Below are positions 35,065-43,386 of a stretch of 64,000 nucleotides of DNA, piece by piece. Both the position numbers and the translations under genes were made by a program. Every line of letters starts with the position of its first letter. Position 1 is the stretch's first letter. The stretch comes from Algibacter pacificus. Its GTDB lineage: Bacteria > Bacteroidota > Bacteroidia > Flavobacteriales > Flavobacteriaceae. The notes beneath the pieces were generated by a model, which saw only the letters and a list, made by a program, of their open reading frames with translations, had not been told where the DNA came from and ran no database searches. The DNA lies in the NCBI RefSeq assembly GCF_008033385.1, contig NZ_VOGY01000014.1, forward strand, positions 1 through 64,000. The letters run 5' to 3'.

Positions 35065-36786
35065 ATGCGCAAGCACATCAATAAAATATTAACCGTTGCC
35101 ACCACATTAGTCGCAACATTTGGGTATGCACAAAGCAAACAGAATGATACCATTAATACGGGTGTTATCGATATTGTTAAACCCTACGCGCCATCTATTT
35201 CCGATGCTTTTAAAGTAAAAGAAACGCCAATTTTGGACGATGCCACTACCGATACCAAAAAAGATATTAAATACAATATCTTTTCGTTTCCAGTAGCATC
35301 AACCTTTACGCCATCAAAGGGAAAAGCGGCTGTGGTAGAAAAAACAAAACCTGTAAAATTATACGATAATTATGCTTCTTTAGGGGTTGGAAGTTACACG
35401 TCTATTTTGGGCGAGGTCTATTTAAATCATGCCATTAACCGTAACGAAAGTGTTGGTGGATATGTAAGTCACCATTCATCGGGCGGCGATATCGATGGTG
35501 TGGCATTCGATAATGGCTTTTCAGATTCAAAAATAAATGTGAATTACGCTAGCCGAACCCGATATATGGCATGGAATGTAGACGGTGGTTTTCAATACCA
35601 AAAATATAACTGGTACGGTGTTCCAGAAGTAGAAGTTTTAGCAGCACAAGCCGATAATATCGATGTGGCACATACCTACTATAACGCTCACGTTGGTGGC
35701 GATTTTAGTTTCGAAGATACTTATATAAACTCTGGAAGTGTGTTTTTTAGACGCTTTGGAGATAACCAAGGTTCGGGTGAAAATAGATTTATTGCCAAAG
35801 GAAAAGTTGATATTCCTGTGAATAGAGAAGAAATTTCAACCGAAATAAAAATCGATTATTTAGGCGGTACATTCGATCAAGATTTTTCTAATCCTACCGA
35901 TATCGAATACGGTAATATTCAAGTCGGGCTTATGCCAACTTATCAAATAGTGCAAGACGATTTAACTTTAAATTTAGGAATTTCAGCCTATTTTTTAAAC
36001 GATACCGCAAATAGCGAAAGTAAATTTTATATCTACCCAAACATCACAGCAAGTTACCGTTTGGTTAGCGATGTGGTTATTGCTTTTGGAGGTTTACAAG
36101 GCGATTTAATTCAGAATTCATATTACGATTTTGCAAACGAAAATCCATACCTATCACCAACATTATCCATTACGCCAACCGATCAGCAATACAATGCTTA
36201 CCTGGGGTTAAAAGGAAAGTTATCTAGCGCCATGAGCTACAGTATTAGTGGTAGTTACGCTTCCGATCAAAGTAAAGCTTTATACCGCACCAATGTTATT
36301 AGAAGTGCGCCTGGACGTCCTTACGATTACGGAAATTCATTCGGAATGGTTTACGATAACATCACAACTTTCGGACTTTCCGGAGAAATAAATGTGGACG
36401 TCAATCGTAATTTCAACTTAGGCATAAAAGCCGAATATTTCAGTTACGATACCGATACCCAAGCCGAAGCCTGGAATTTGCCAGAGGTAAAAGGAAATCT
36501 GTTTTTAGATTATCAAATAGACCAAAATTGGTTTGCGGGTGCTAATTTATTTTTCATGGGCGAGCGTCAAGATCTTTTAGAACCAGAGACTTCAAACGCG
36601 ACGCCAATAACTTTAGACAGCTATTTCGATGCCAATGCGCACCTGGGCTATCACATAAACGAGCAAGTTTCCGTATTCGCAAAAGCCAATAATATTGCCA
36701 ATAATAATTATCAACGTTGGTTAAATACACCAGTGCAAGGCATTCAGTTTTTGGCCGGCGCCACGTTTAAATTCGATTTTCAGTAA
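35065..36786 (+). CDS. TonB-receptor-like outer-membrane beta-barrel protein
   Basis: This 573-residue protein has a signal peptide (about 1-22, ending FGYAQ), a short leader segment with GVIDIVKPYAPSISDAFKVKETP, and then repeated aromatic beta-strands ending FLAGATFKFDF with a terminal aromatic residue. The strand pattern resembles the barrel part of TonB-dependent receptors, but there is no plug domain or carboxypeptidase-like N-terminal extension, so it may be a porin-type or structural barrel. It is co-transcribed with the TPR protein upstream, and a terminator follows 41 nt later. Confidence 0.78.
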   Translation: MRKHINKILTVATTLVATFGYAQSKQNDTINTGVIDIVKPYAPSISDAFKVKETPILDDATTDTKKDIKYNIFSFPVASTFTPSKGKAAVVEKTKPVKLYDNYASLGVGSYTSILGEVYLNHAINRNESVGGYVSHHSSGGDIDGVAFDNGFSDSKINVNYASRTRYMAWNVDGGFQYQKYNWYGVPEVEVLAAQADNIDVAHTYYNAHVGGDFSFEDTYINSGSVFFRRFGDNQGSGENRFIAKGKVDIPVNREEISTEIKIDYLGGTFDQDFSNPTDIEYGNIQVGLMPTYQIVQDDLTLNLGISAYFLNDTANSESKFYIYPNITASYRLVSDVVIAFGGLQGDLIQNSYYDFANENPYLSPTLSITPTDQQYNAYLGLKGKLSSAMSYSISGSYASDQSKALYRTNVIRSAPGRPYDYGNSFGMVYDNITTFGLSGEINVDVNRNFNLGIKAEYFSYDTDTQAEAWNLPEVKGNLFLDYQIDQNWFAGANLFFMGERQDLLEPETSNATPITLDSYFDANAHLGYHINEQVSVFAKANNIANNNYQRWLNTPVQGIQFLAGATFKFDFQ

Positions 36787-36827
36787 CCGACTTTTTACTT
36801 TTTCAAAAACAGAAAAATAATAACCAT

Positions 36828-36856
36828 AACCCTGAACATGTTTCAGGGTTTTGTGT
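36828..36856 (+). terminator. Intrinsic terminator after the barrel gene
   Basis: AACCCTGAA pairs with TTCAGGGTT around a short ACATGT-type loop, followed by a T-rich TTGTGTTTTTT. It lies 41 nt after the stop. Confidence 0.8.
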
Positions 36857-36863
36857 TTTTTGA

Positions 36864-37011
36864 GCGTTACCCTCCGGGTCGGGCTTTCCGCTATATCTTT
36901 TTAAAAGGTTCGCTTTTGGTGCTAAAACAGGTTATTTTGTTTAATTCATGGTTTATCAAAAAAAATTTTTCCAATTAGGTTTAAAAAGGATGCCGCATCA
37001 ATCCCTAACGC
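36864..37011 (+). repeat. Dispersed hairpin element, copy C
   Basis: The left end GCGTTACCCTCCGGG and right end CAATCCCTAACGC match copy B, as does the inner TTTCCGCTATATC(T)5 and (A)5GGATGCCGC. The inner loop is about 75 nt longer than in B. It begins 8 nt after the operon terminator. No gene is present in 36787-37103. Confidence 0.83.
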
Positions 37012-37103
37012 GGGTCAGCCCGCTAAAGTAGGGGTTTTCCAAAAGGTGAGATGTTTTGTTTGTATTGTTTTGTATCAGTGATTAATTGCAATTTCAAAAG
37101 CAA

Positions 37104-37805
37104 TTAAATAGCAGTCAAACGGGCTAAATAATCAAAATGTTCGCCTTCCAAAACCAATTCGCAATTTAAACCAACCGTTTCGCAAGCTAAATTTAAAGTT
37201 TCAAAATCGAGATATAACCATTTCATAGCCGTTTCTTCTTCACCTTTATAAGTTAAAAAATAGTCGAGCTCCCCATGATAATTCGCATTGGTATCCATCC
37301 AATAACCACCATCTTCATCCTCGTACATATATTTAATATCCGAGGAATCAATTAAAATTTGTCCGCCAGCATTCAGTAACCTTTTCAAATGGGTTAAATG
37401 TTTCGAAACCTGAGAGAGTTCTTGGAAAATTCCAGTACCATTCATTAAAATTAAAACGGTATCAAAAGTGTCCGTTTCATCTAAAATTGCTTTCGTTTCA
37501 GCATGTAAAACACCACGACGTGTAGCCACCTCAATGGCTCCTTTCGATATGTCAATAGCTTTAACGGTTTTATTATTTTCTTGTAAATACAAACTATGAC
37601 TTCCCGAACCGCAACCCACATCTAGAATAGCGCCTTTGGCAAGTTTTAAAGCCTTTTGCTCTAGTTTAGGCATCTCACTAAACCCACGAAATAAATAAGG
37701 AATGGGCAACACATCATCATCCGAAATATTGGTAGAAGTTATAATATCTTCGGTATAATTCCCGTTTTGGTAATCTAATAAAGCTTGTCCGAAAAGGTCT
37801 TTCAT
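37104..37805 (-). CDS. Class I SAM-dependent methyltransferase
   Basis: From ATG 37805 (MKDLFGQALLDYQNG) this is a 233-residue Rossmann-fold methyltransferase with AILDVGCGSGSHSLYL (about 59-74) for SAM binding, an acidic residue after strand 2 (VKAIDIS), and FDTVLILMNGTGIFQEL at motif II. The substrate is unknown. The frame runs 26 codons further upstream to 37883, but that part (including DSLLRGND) is a translation of the intergenic palindrome, so I exclude it. It is divergent from the cysteine-cluster gene. Confidence 0.87.
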   Translation of the reverse strand: MKDLFGQALLDYQNGNYTEDIITSTNISDDDVLPIPYLFRGFSEMPKLEQKALKLAKGAILDVGCGSGSHSLYLQENNKTVKAIDISKGAIEVATRRGVLHAETKAILDETDTFDTVLILMNGTGIFQELSQVSKHLTHLKRLLNAGGQILIDSSDIKYMYEDEDGGYWMDTNANYHGELDYFLTYKGEEETAMKWLYLDFETLNLACETVGLNCELVLEGEHFDYLARLTAI

Positions 37806-37812
37806 CAATAAG

Positions 37813-37906
37813 GCTGTTTTGTCATTCCCTCGAAGGAGGGAATCTTTTATTATTTTATTTTCTTTAAAAAAATGTAATCTCATTTCATTTCCGCGAAAGC
37901 GAAAAT
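37813..37906. repeat. Two small palindromic repeats
   Basis: GTCATTCCCTCGAAGGAGGGAATC is a perfect 8-bp stem with a 4-nt GAAG loop; about 55 bp further on, CATTTCCGCGAAAGCGAAAATC is a second, near-perfect one. Both follow the plan ATTyC..GAAR..GrAAT, also seen in the CATTTCGAACGAAGTGAGAAATC repeats at 15361-15531. They occupy the spacer between two divergent genes. Confidence 0.75.
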
Positions 37907-37920
37907 CTCATAAATTATAC

Positions 37921-37928
37921 TATTTTTG
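37921..37928 (+). promoter_or_regulatory. -7 element TATTTTTG directly before an ATG
   Basis: This full TAnnTTTG match ends only 4 nt before the ATG at 37933. If used, the mRNA would start at or next to the start codon (leaderless). No good -33 element is visible. Confidence 0.5.
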
Positions 37929-37932
37929 TGGC

Positions 37933-38427
37933 ATGCAAGACATTTTAAAACATCTTCCAAAGCAGGCCAAAGATAAGGATAACGAGAATAAAAAATTCTT
38001 CGCGAAGCTAAAAAAGAAGCCGCCCAAAAATTTAGATTATGTTATGCAAGATTTGCATGAGCAAGAGTTTAAACGTACCGATTGTTTGGAGTGTGCCAAC
38101 TGCTGTAAAACCACGGGACCACTATTTACAGATAAAGATGTGGATAGAATTGCAAAGCATTTCCGGATGAAAACACAGCAATTTATATCCCAGTTTTTAC
38201 GTGTGGATGAGGAAAATGATTATGTATTGCAAAGCGTACCTTGTACTTTTTTAGGTGCCGATAATTATTGTTCCATTTACGATGTACGCCCTAAAGCCTG
38301 CCGAGAATTCCCCCACACCGATCGGAAAAAATTTCAGCAAATATCCAATTTAACTATAAAAAATGTAGCTATTTGCCCAGCAGCGTATAATATTGTGGAG
38401 GAAATGAAAAAACGGATTAAGGTTTAG
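37933..38427 (+). CDS. YkgJ-family cysteine cluster protein
   Basis: This cytoplasmic protein of 164 residues has a CxxxCxxCC-type cluster: CLECANCCKTTGP with Cys51, 54, 57 and 58, then CTFLGADNYCSIYDVRPKACREFPHT with Cys104, 113 and 123. It matches the YkgJ/putative zinc- or iron-cluster family, which is widespread but functionally unclear. The start ATG 37933 gives the normal N-terminus (MQDILKHLPKQAKDK); the frame is open further upstream only because it crosses the palindromic repeats. Confidence 0.9.
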   Translation: MQDILKHLPKQAKDKDNENKKFFAKLKKKPPKNLDYVMQDLHEQEFKRTDCLECANCCKTTGPLFTDKDVDRIAKHFRMKTQQFISQFLRVDEENDYVLQSVPCTFLGADNYCSIYDVRPKACREFPHTDRKKFQQISNLTIKNVAICPAAYNIVEEMKKRIKV

Positions 38428-38478
38428 TTTTATTTATGTTATCTTTTGGGTCTATAATTATCCGAATAGAGCTATTGC

Positions 38479-39318
38479 ATGAAAACGAAATTACTTTTTT
38501 TTGGTCTTATATTTTATGGGTTTATAGTGAAAGCTCAAGAAATTAATTGGTTTACAAATTTTGAAGCGGCTCAAAAACAAGCTTTAGAAACAAATAAACC
38601 TATTTTATTAGAGTTTTACACGCCTTTTTGTAAACCGTCAATTAGTTTAGATAAAAAGGTTTGGGGAGATGAAGAGGTGCAGCAATTAGTAAAACATTAT
38701 GTGCCTTTTAAAGTAAATGGTACAACATCTATAGAACTTGTTAATAAATATCAAGTAAAAAATGCTCCAGCTATTTTTATTATAGATGCCAATGGTAAAG
38801 TTTTTAAGAGAAAAAAAGGAGCGTTATATAAAACTAATATTGTTTTATTACTAACCAATTATAGGATCAATACTTCTATGCTAAAAGTATATCTGTCGAG
38901 CTTTTATCAAAAGGAAAAATTTTCAACAGCTTTTAGATTGGGTATGAAATATTCGGATTTTGCTGTATTGTCTAATAAGAAAATTAAAAAAGATATTTTA
39001 AGAGTATCGAAGGAATATTTTGAAACAGCAGAAATGTTTTTAAACCTAAGTGATAATCCTAAAAAAGAAGCCTTTATTCAAAAAATTGAATTATATGAAA
39101 TTCAAGCTCGACTCATTCTAAATAGAATAGGCAAGGCAGAAAAAATGCTGTCTAAATGGAACGAAGTTCAGGTAGATGATATGAATAAGGATTTGTTTTA
39201 TAAGCTTGAATATGTTGTTCGAGAGAAAAATAAAAAAGCGAATGGAAAGGTTAGTGGATTTAATCAGTTATCGGAGGTAGAAAAAGCAAAAACCATACTA
39301 TTATTACAATCTATTTAA
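38479..39318 (+). CDS. Exported thioredoxin-fold protein with CxxS site
   Basis: This 279-residue protein has a signal peptide (about 1-19, ending VKAQE) followed by a thioredoxin domain of the thioredoxin_7/DUF255-like kind: KPILLEFYTPFCKPSISLDKKVW. The active site reads Cys51-Lys-Pro-Ser54, so the second cysteine is replaced by serine. NAPAIFIIDANGKV provides the cis-proline loop. The C-terminal half (about 130-279) is helical. CxxS thioredoxins are usually monothiol or isomerase-like rather than reductases. It is followed 9 nt later by a GDPD gene. Confidence 0.78.
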   Translation: MKTKLLFFGLIFYGFIVKAQEINWFTNFEAAQKQALETNKPILLEFYTPFCKPSISLDKKVWGDEEVQQLVKHYVPFKVNGTTSIELVNKYQVKNAPAIFIIDANGKVFKRKKGALYKTNIVLLLTNYRINTSMLKVYLSSFYQKEKFSTAFRLGMKYSDFAVLSNKKIKKDILRVSKEYFETAEMFLNLSDNPKKEAFIQKIELYEIQARLILNRIGKAEKMLSKWNEVQVDDMNKDLFYKLEYVVREKNKKANGKVSGFNQLSEVEKAKTILLLQSI

Positions 39319-39327
39319 ACCTTTATA

Positions 39328-40155
39328 ATGAGCAAAAAATTCTTATATAAAATTGATATCCAAGGGCATCGTGGTTGTCGCGGATTATGTCCAGAAAATA
39401 GTTTGCCTGCATTTGCAAAAGCTATCGAACTTGGGGTAGATACCCTAGAGTTGGATGTTGCCGTTTCCAAAGATCATGTTATTGTGGTTACCCACGAACC
39501 GTATATGAATCCTGATATTTGTCTAGATGCTCATGGAAATGATATTCCAAAAGAAGACGCCAAAACGTATAACTTATACCAAATGAAGTATGAGGCGATT
39601 AAACAATTTGATTGTGGCTCTAAACCCTATTCGAGATTCCCAAACCAACAAAAGATTAAAACTTACAAGCCGGCTTTAGAAGACGTTTTAAAGGAAGCAA
39701 AACGATTAAATCCTGAAATAAAATTCAATATTGAAATAAAATCTAAGGAAGCTTATGATGAAATTTTTACTCCGAAACCTAAAGATTTTGTAGCCCTTGT
39801 TTTAAAGGTGCTTGATGAAAATAATGCCTTAAATGAAACGAATTTGCAAAGCTTCGATTTACGGATTTTAGAAGAAATAAAAATGCAATCCCCCAAAATG
39901 GTGGTGGCGCTTTTAGTAGAGGAGGATGAGGGTATTACTGAAAAACTGGAAAAATTAAGTTATGCACCAGAAATAATAAGTCCGTATTATAAATTACTAG
40001 ATAAAGAAATTGTGAGCAACCTTCAAACAGAAAACTTTAAAGTGATTCCATGGACTGTTAATTCAGAACGAGAAATGCAAACCATGATAAGCTATAGGGT
40101 AGATGGTATTATCACAGATTACCCCGATAGACTCATTAAAATATTAAAAGCATAG
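39328..40155 (+). CDS. Glycerophosphodiester phosphodiesterase
   Basis: This 275-residue GDPD-family TIM barrel hydrolyses glycerophosphodiesters to glycerol 3-phosphate and an alcohol. IQGHRGCRGLCPENSLPAF carries the catalytic His14-Arg15 and metal-binding Glu23; TLELDV supplies Glu41 and Asp43; VTHEP carries the second catalytic His56. The end has VIPWTVNSEREMQTMISYRVDGIITDYPD. There is no signal peptide, so it is cytoplasmic and probably recycles phospholipid head groups. Confidence 0.93.
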   Translation: MSKKFLYKIDIQGHRGCRGLCPENSLPAFAKAIELGVDTLELDVAVSKDHVIVVTHEPYMNPDICLDAHGNDIPKEDAKTYNLYQMKYEAIKQFDCGSKPYSRFPNQQKIKTYKPALEDVLKEAKRLNPEIKFNIEIKSKEAYDEIFTPKPKDFVALVLKVLDENNALNETNLQSFDLRILEEIKMQSPKMVVALLVEEDEGITEKLEKLSYAPEIISPYYKLLDKEIVSNLQTENFKVIPWTVNSEREMQTMISYRVDGIITDYPDRLIKILKA

Positions 40156-40161
40156 TGTTTT

Positions 40162-41409
40162 TTACTCGTAAATTAAATATTTAGCACGCATTTTTCCAAA
40201 GGCTGTCAATCCATCGGCCCAACTAGCTTTAATTTCTTCAGCACTTAAACCAGTTTCAATTTGTTGTTGTAATGTTTTTGTTCCTGCTAATTTCGTGAAA
40301 AACGAGATGAAAAATTCCGACTTGTTTTCAGTGTTATGGTATGCTTTTATCAGCCAATTTAGGTTTAATGCGTTTAGGTTTTCGGTCTTGGTTAAATTTT
40401 CACCGTAACATAATTTATTTTCATATTTCGGGTATTTAGCCCCAGGATTAGTCTGTGGTTTAAATTGAAACGGAAATATTTCAGCATTTAAAAAAGGACT
40501 TCCAAATATTTGAAATTGGGTGTCTGTGCCACGACCAGCACTTACGTTTGTGCCTTCAAAAAAACATAAACTCGGGTATAGATTTATGGCTTTATCATTT
40601 GGTAAATTCGGACTCGGTTTTATAGGTAAATTGTAGCTTAAATTACGATTGTAGTTTTTTACAGGAATCACCTGTAATTCACACTTTACCCCATTTGTTA
40701 ACCATTTTTCACCGTTAATCATTTTTGCATATTCACCAATCGTCATTCCGTGAACGGTTGGTATCGGGTGCATGCCCACAAAACTTTTGTGAGCTTTCTC
40801 TAAAATAGGACCATCAAAATAATGTCCGTTTGGGTTGGGTCTATCTAAAATTAAAACAGGAATATTTTGCTCGGCACAAGCTTCCATAACATAGTGTAAA
40901 CTCGAAATGTACGTGTAAAAACGCGCACCAACATCTTGAATATCGAAAACCACGATATCTAAATCTTTCAGTTGTGCTACCGAAGGCTTTTTGTTTTTTC
41001 CGTAAAGGGACACTATAGGTAAATTCGTTTTTACATCAACGCCATCTTTAATCACTTCGCCAGCATCTGCCGTGCCGCGAAAACCGTGTTCCGGAGCAAA
41101 AACCGATTTAATATTTACCTTTAAAGCCAGTAAAGAATCTACTAAATGCGTATGCGTGTTTTTCTCATCATTTTTAAAAATCACACTGGTTTGGTTGGCA
41201 ACAATACCCACACGTTTGCCTTCGAGTATTGGCAAATAAAGTGCTGTTTGGTTAGCGCCAACAACAATGCTTTTATCTTCTTGATTTTGTTTTGGGATAT
41301 CGGTATCTAAAACTATCGCCTTTTCCGACTTAGATTTCGTGATATTCCCACAAGAAATCATTACTAAAACAAATAATAAAACTGTATTTTTGAAAACATT
41401 TAATCGCAT
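40162..41409 (-). CDS. NamZ-like exo-beta-N-acetylmuramidase lipoprotein (DUF1343)
   Basis: This 415-residue protein has a lipoprotein signal with lipobox VMISC (Cys20). The mature part shows GKRVGIVANQTSVI, VKSVFAPEHGFRGTADAGE-type segments, LPIVSLYGKNKKPS, VVFDIQDVGARFYTYISSLHYVMEA and PNPNGHYFDGP, all typical of DUF1343. Characterised DUF1343 proteins (NamZ) release MurNAc from muropeptides, so a role in cell-wall recycling at the periplasmic face is likely. Its start codon is 8 nt from that of the divergent ABC permease. Confidence 0.9.
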   Translation of the reverse strand: MRLNVFKNTVLLFVLVMISCGNITKSKSEKAIVLDTDIPKQNQEDKSIVVGANQTALYLPILEGKRVGIVANQTSVIFKNDEKNTHTHLVDSLLALKVNIKSVFAPEHGFRGTADAGEVIKDGVDVKTNLPIVSLYGKNKKPSVAQLKDLDIVVFDIQDVGARFYTYISSLHYVMEACAEQNIPVLILDRPNPNGHYFDGPILEKAHKSFVGMHPIPTVHGMTIGEYAKMINGEKWLTNGVKCELQVIPVKNYNRNLSYNLPIKPSPNLPNDKAINLYPSLCFFEGTNVSAGRGTDTQFQIFGSPFLNAEIFPFQFKPQTNPGAKYPKYENKLCYGENLTKTENLNALNLNWLIKAYHNTENKSEFFISFFTKLAGTKTLQQQIETGLSAEEIKASWADGLTAFGKMRAKYLIYE

Positions 41410-41417
41410 AATAAATT

Positions 41418-42653
41418 TTGAATTACGAGTTTTTTTTAGCTAAACGCATTATTGGCAGTAAAGCGTATAAAAGTAGTGTATCGGCACCAATAATAAAAAT
41501 TGGTATTGCTGCTATTGCTATCGGTATTGTGGTTATGATGATTGCCATTGCCACCGGTATTGGTTTGCAACAAAAAATTCGAGATAAAGTGGTGGCCTTC
41601 AATGGGCATGTTACTATTAGTAATTACGATAGCAACAACTCTCAAGAAAGTATCGTGCCAATTTCTAAAAATCAAGAGTTTTATCCGGAGTTTAAAAGTG
41701 TCGATGGCATCAAACATATACAGGCAGTAGCTACAAAATTTGGAGTTATTAGAACCGAAATCGATTTTGAAGGCGCTGTTTTTAAAGGCGTAGGTGAAGA
41801 TTTTGATTGGAGTTATTTTCAAGAATTTTTGGTTGAAGGTGAGCTTCCAAACTTTACCAAAAAATGGAGTGAAGAGGTTTTAATCTCACAATATTTGGCC
41901 GATAGATTAGGCTTTAAAGTGAGCGAAAAATTTCAAATGGTTTTCGCAAAAGACGATACCGAAAAGGCACCAAACATTATAACATTCCATATTGTTGGTA
42001 TTTATAATTCTGGTTTTCAAGAATTAGATCAGCAATATTTAATTGGAAATATTCGACATATTCAACGTATAAATAACTGGGAAGACGACCAAATAGGAAA
42101 CTTTGAAGTTTTTATTTCCGATTACTCGGAGCTAGATAGAAAAGGTATCGAGATTTATCAAAACACACCATCCACATTAAACACCATTACCGTAAGTAAT
42201 AAGTACAGTTCTATTTTCGAATGGATAAAAATTTTCGATAAAAATATTTATGGTATTATCGGTATCATGATTTTAGTGGCAGGTATCAATATGATAACGG
42301 CATTACTCGTTTTAATCCTCGAACGTACCCAAATGATTGGGATTCTAAAAGCCTTGGGAAGCAACAATTGGAGTATACGTAAGTTGTTTTTATACAACGC
42401 ATCTTACCTTATTTTGCTCGGTTTATTTTGGGGAAATTTACTCGGGTTAGGCTTACTGTTTGCACAGAAATATTTCAAACTTTTTCCGTTAGACCCCAGT
42501 GTGTATTATGTTTCCGAAGCACCTGTTTACATCAGTTTAACTTACATTATTGCGCTCAACATTGGTACGCTCGTCCTTTGTTTGTTAATGCTTTTAATTC
42601 CGTCCTACATCATTACAAAAATATCACCAGTAAAAGCCATTCGTTTTCAGTAA
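41418..42653 (+). CDS. FtsX/LolE-type ABC transporter permease
   Basis: This 411-residue permease has four transmembrane helices (one near 25-50, three at about 275-400) and a large periplasmic domain, the MacB/LolCE layout. The start MNYEFFLAKRIIGSKAYKSSVSAPIIKIGIAAIAIG is characteristic of LolC/E-like lipoprotein-release permeases in this phylum, and the end SYIITKISPVKAIRFQ is the usual FtsX-domain finish. It must start at TTG 41418, since no ATG gives this N-terminus. No ATPase gene is adjacent; FtsE-like ATPases elsewhere must pair with it. Confidence 0.88.
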   Translation: MNYEFFLAKRIIGSKAYKSSVSAPIIKIGIAAIAIGIVVMMIAIATGIGLQQKIRDKVVAFNGHVTISNYDSNNSQESIVPISKNQEFYPEFKSVDGIKHIQAVATKFGVIRTEIDFEGAVFKGVGEDFDWSYFQEFLVEGELPNFTKKWSEEVLISQYLADRLGFKVSEKFQMVFAKDDTEKAPNIITFHIVGIYNSGFQELDQQYLIGNIRHIQRINNWEDDQIGNFEVFISDYSELDRKGIEIYQNTPSTLNTITVSNKYSSIFEWIKIFDKNIYGIIGIMILVAGINMITALLVLILERTQMIGILKALGSNNWSIRKLFLYNASYLILLGLFWGNLLGLGLLFAQKYFKLFPLDPSVYYVSEAPVYISLTYIIALNIGTLVLCLLMLLIPSYIITKISPVKAIRFQ

Positions 42654-42668
42654 ATATTAATATTTTGG

Positions 42669-42751
42669 GCGCTACCACAAGGGTCGGGCTTTCACTACTC
42701 GCTCCCTTCCGTTGGTCGGGGAGCTCAAACAGACCGTTCAATCCCTAGCGC
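42669..42751 (+). repeat. Dispersed hairpin element, copy D
   Basis: The ends are GCGCTACCACAAGGGTCGGG and CAATCCCTAGCGC. Both arms carry the same substitution relative to the other copies (GCGCTA/TAGCGC versus GCGTTA/TAACGC), so pairing is kept. The centre has GCTCCC/GGGAGC around 12 nt, as in copy A. It lies between the convergent ends of the permease and DUF2721 genes. Confidence 0.85.
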
Positions 42752-42804
42752 AATTATCAGCCAAAGATGTGGTCAATCAAAAGTGTTGTGTCTAGTTGCA
42801 AGAA

Positions 42805-43203
42805 TTACTTGTTATTTTCAATATCACTTATATGATGCTCCAAAGCCTTCACCGAAATTTGAATTTCAATAATTAAAAGCGCTAACGAAATAATTAACGA
42901 AATAAGGGCAAAACCAAACACCCAAACGGCAATAGCATTTTGGTGGATGTAAATTAAAAACATAGTAAGTACACAAAGTAGTAAACTAGAAATCCCGAAA
43001 ATTTGCATGCTTCGGGTAAGGTATAAGCGTTTTTTTATGTTTTTAATTTGAGCGATAAGCACGCTATCTTTCTTTTGTTTGTATTTATCATGTAAATCTC
43101 GAATAATCGAGGCATAAGCTAAAAAACGATTGGTGTAAGCCAACATAATTAAGGAAATAGCCGAAAATAAAAGCGCCGGTGTAGTAAGCGTTAATTGTTC
43201 CAT
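42805..43203 (-). CDS. DUF2721 membrane protein
   Basis: This 132-residue protein has an N-terminal helix (about 7-26), a charged segment RDLHDKYKQKKDSVLIAQIKNIKKRLYLTR, and two further helices at 66-86 and 90-114. The order and the TPALLFSAISLIMLAYTNRFLAYASIIR start match the DUF2721 family of unknown function. It is a single-gene unit bordered by the hairpin element downstream. Confidence 0.85.
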   Translation of the reverse strand: MEQLTLTTPALLFSAISLIMLAYTNRFLAYASIIRDLHDKYKQKKDSVLIAQIKNIKKRLYLTRSMQIFGISSLLLCVLTMFLIYIHQNAIAVWVFGFALISLIISLALLIIEIQISVKALEHHISDIENNK

Positions 43204-43350
43204 AATTTGGTTTTATATCAAGTTACAAAGTTAGGCCAATTAAATTAAAATTGTAAGTTTTTGAGTGTTTCAAATCTTCTAATGATTCAATTTTAAAAAT
43301 TGAATCATAACAATGTTCTGTGTTAAGTGCTTGTTTTTCAGAGTCTCGTA

Positions 43351-43382
43351 TTTGGAAATTTTGTAATGGAATATTATCTTTA
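43351..43382 (+). promoter_or_regulatory. Promoter of the DUF2851 gene
   Basis: TTTG at 43351-43354 is followed after 20 nt by TATCTTTA (last base differs from TAnnTTTG). The -7 element ends 4 nt before ATG 43387, so the transcript would be leaderless or nearly so. Confidence 0.5.
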
Positions 43383-43386
43383 GAAA

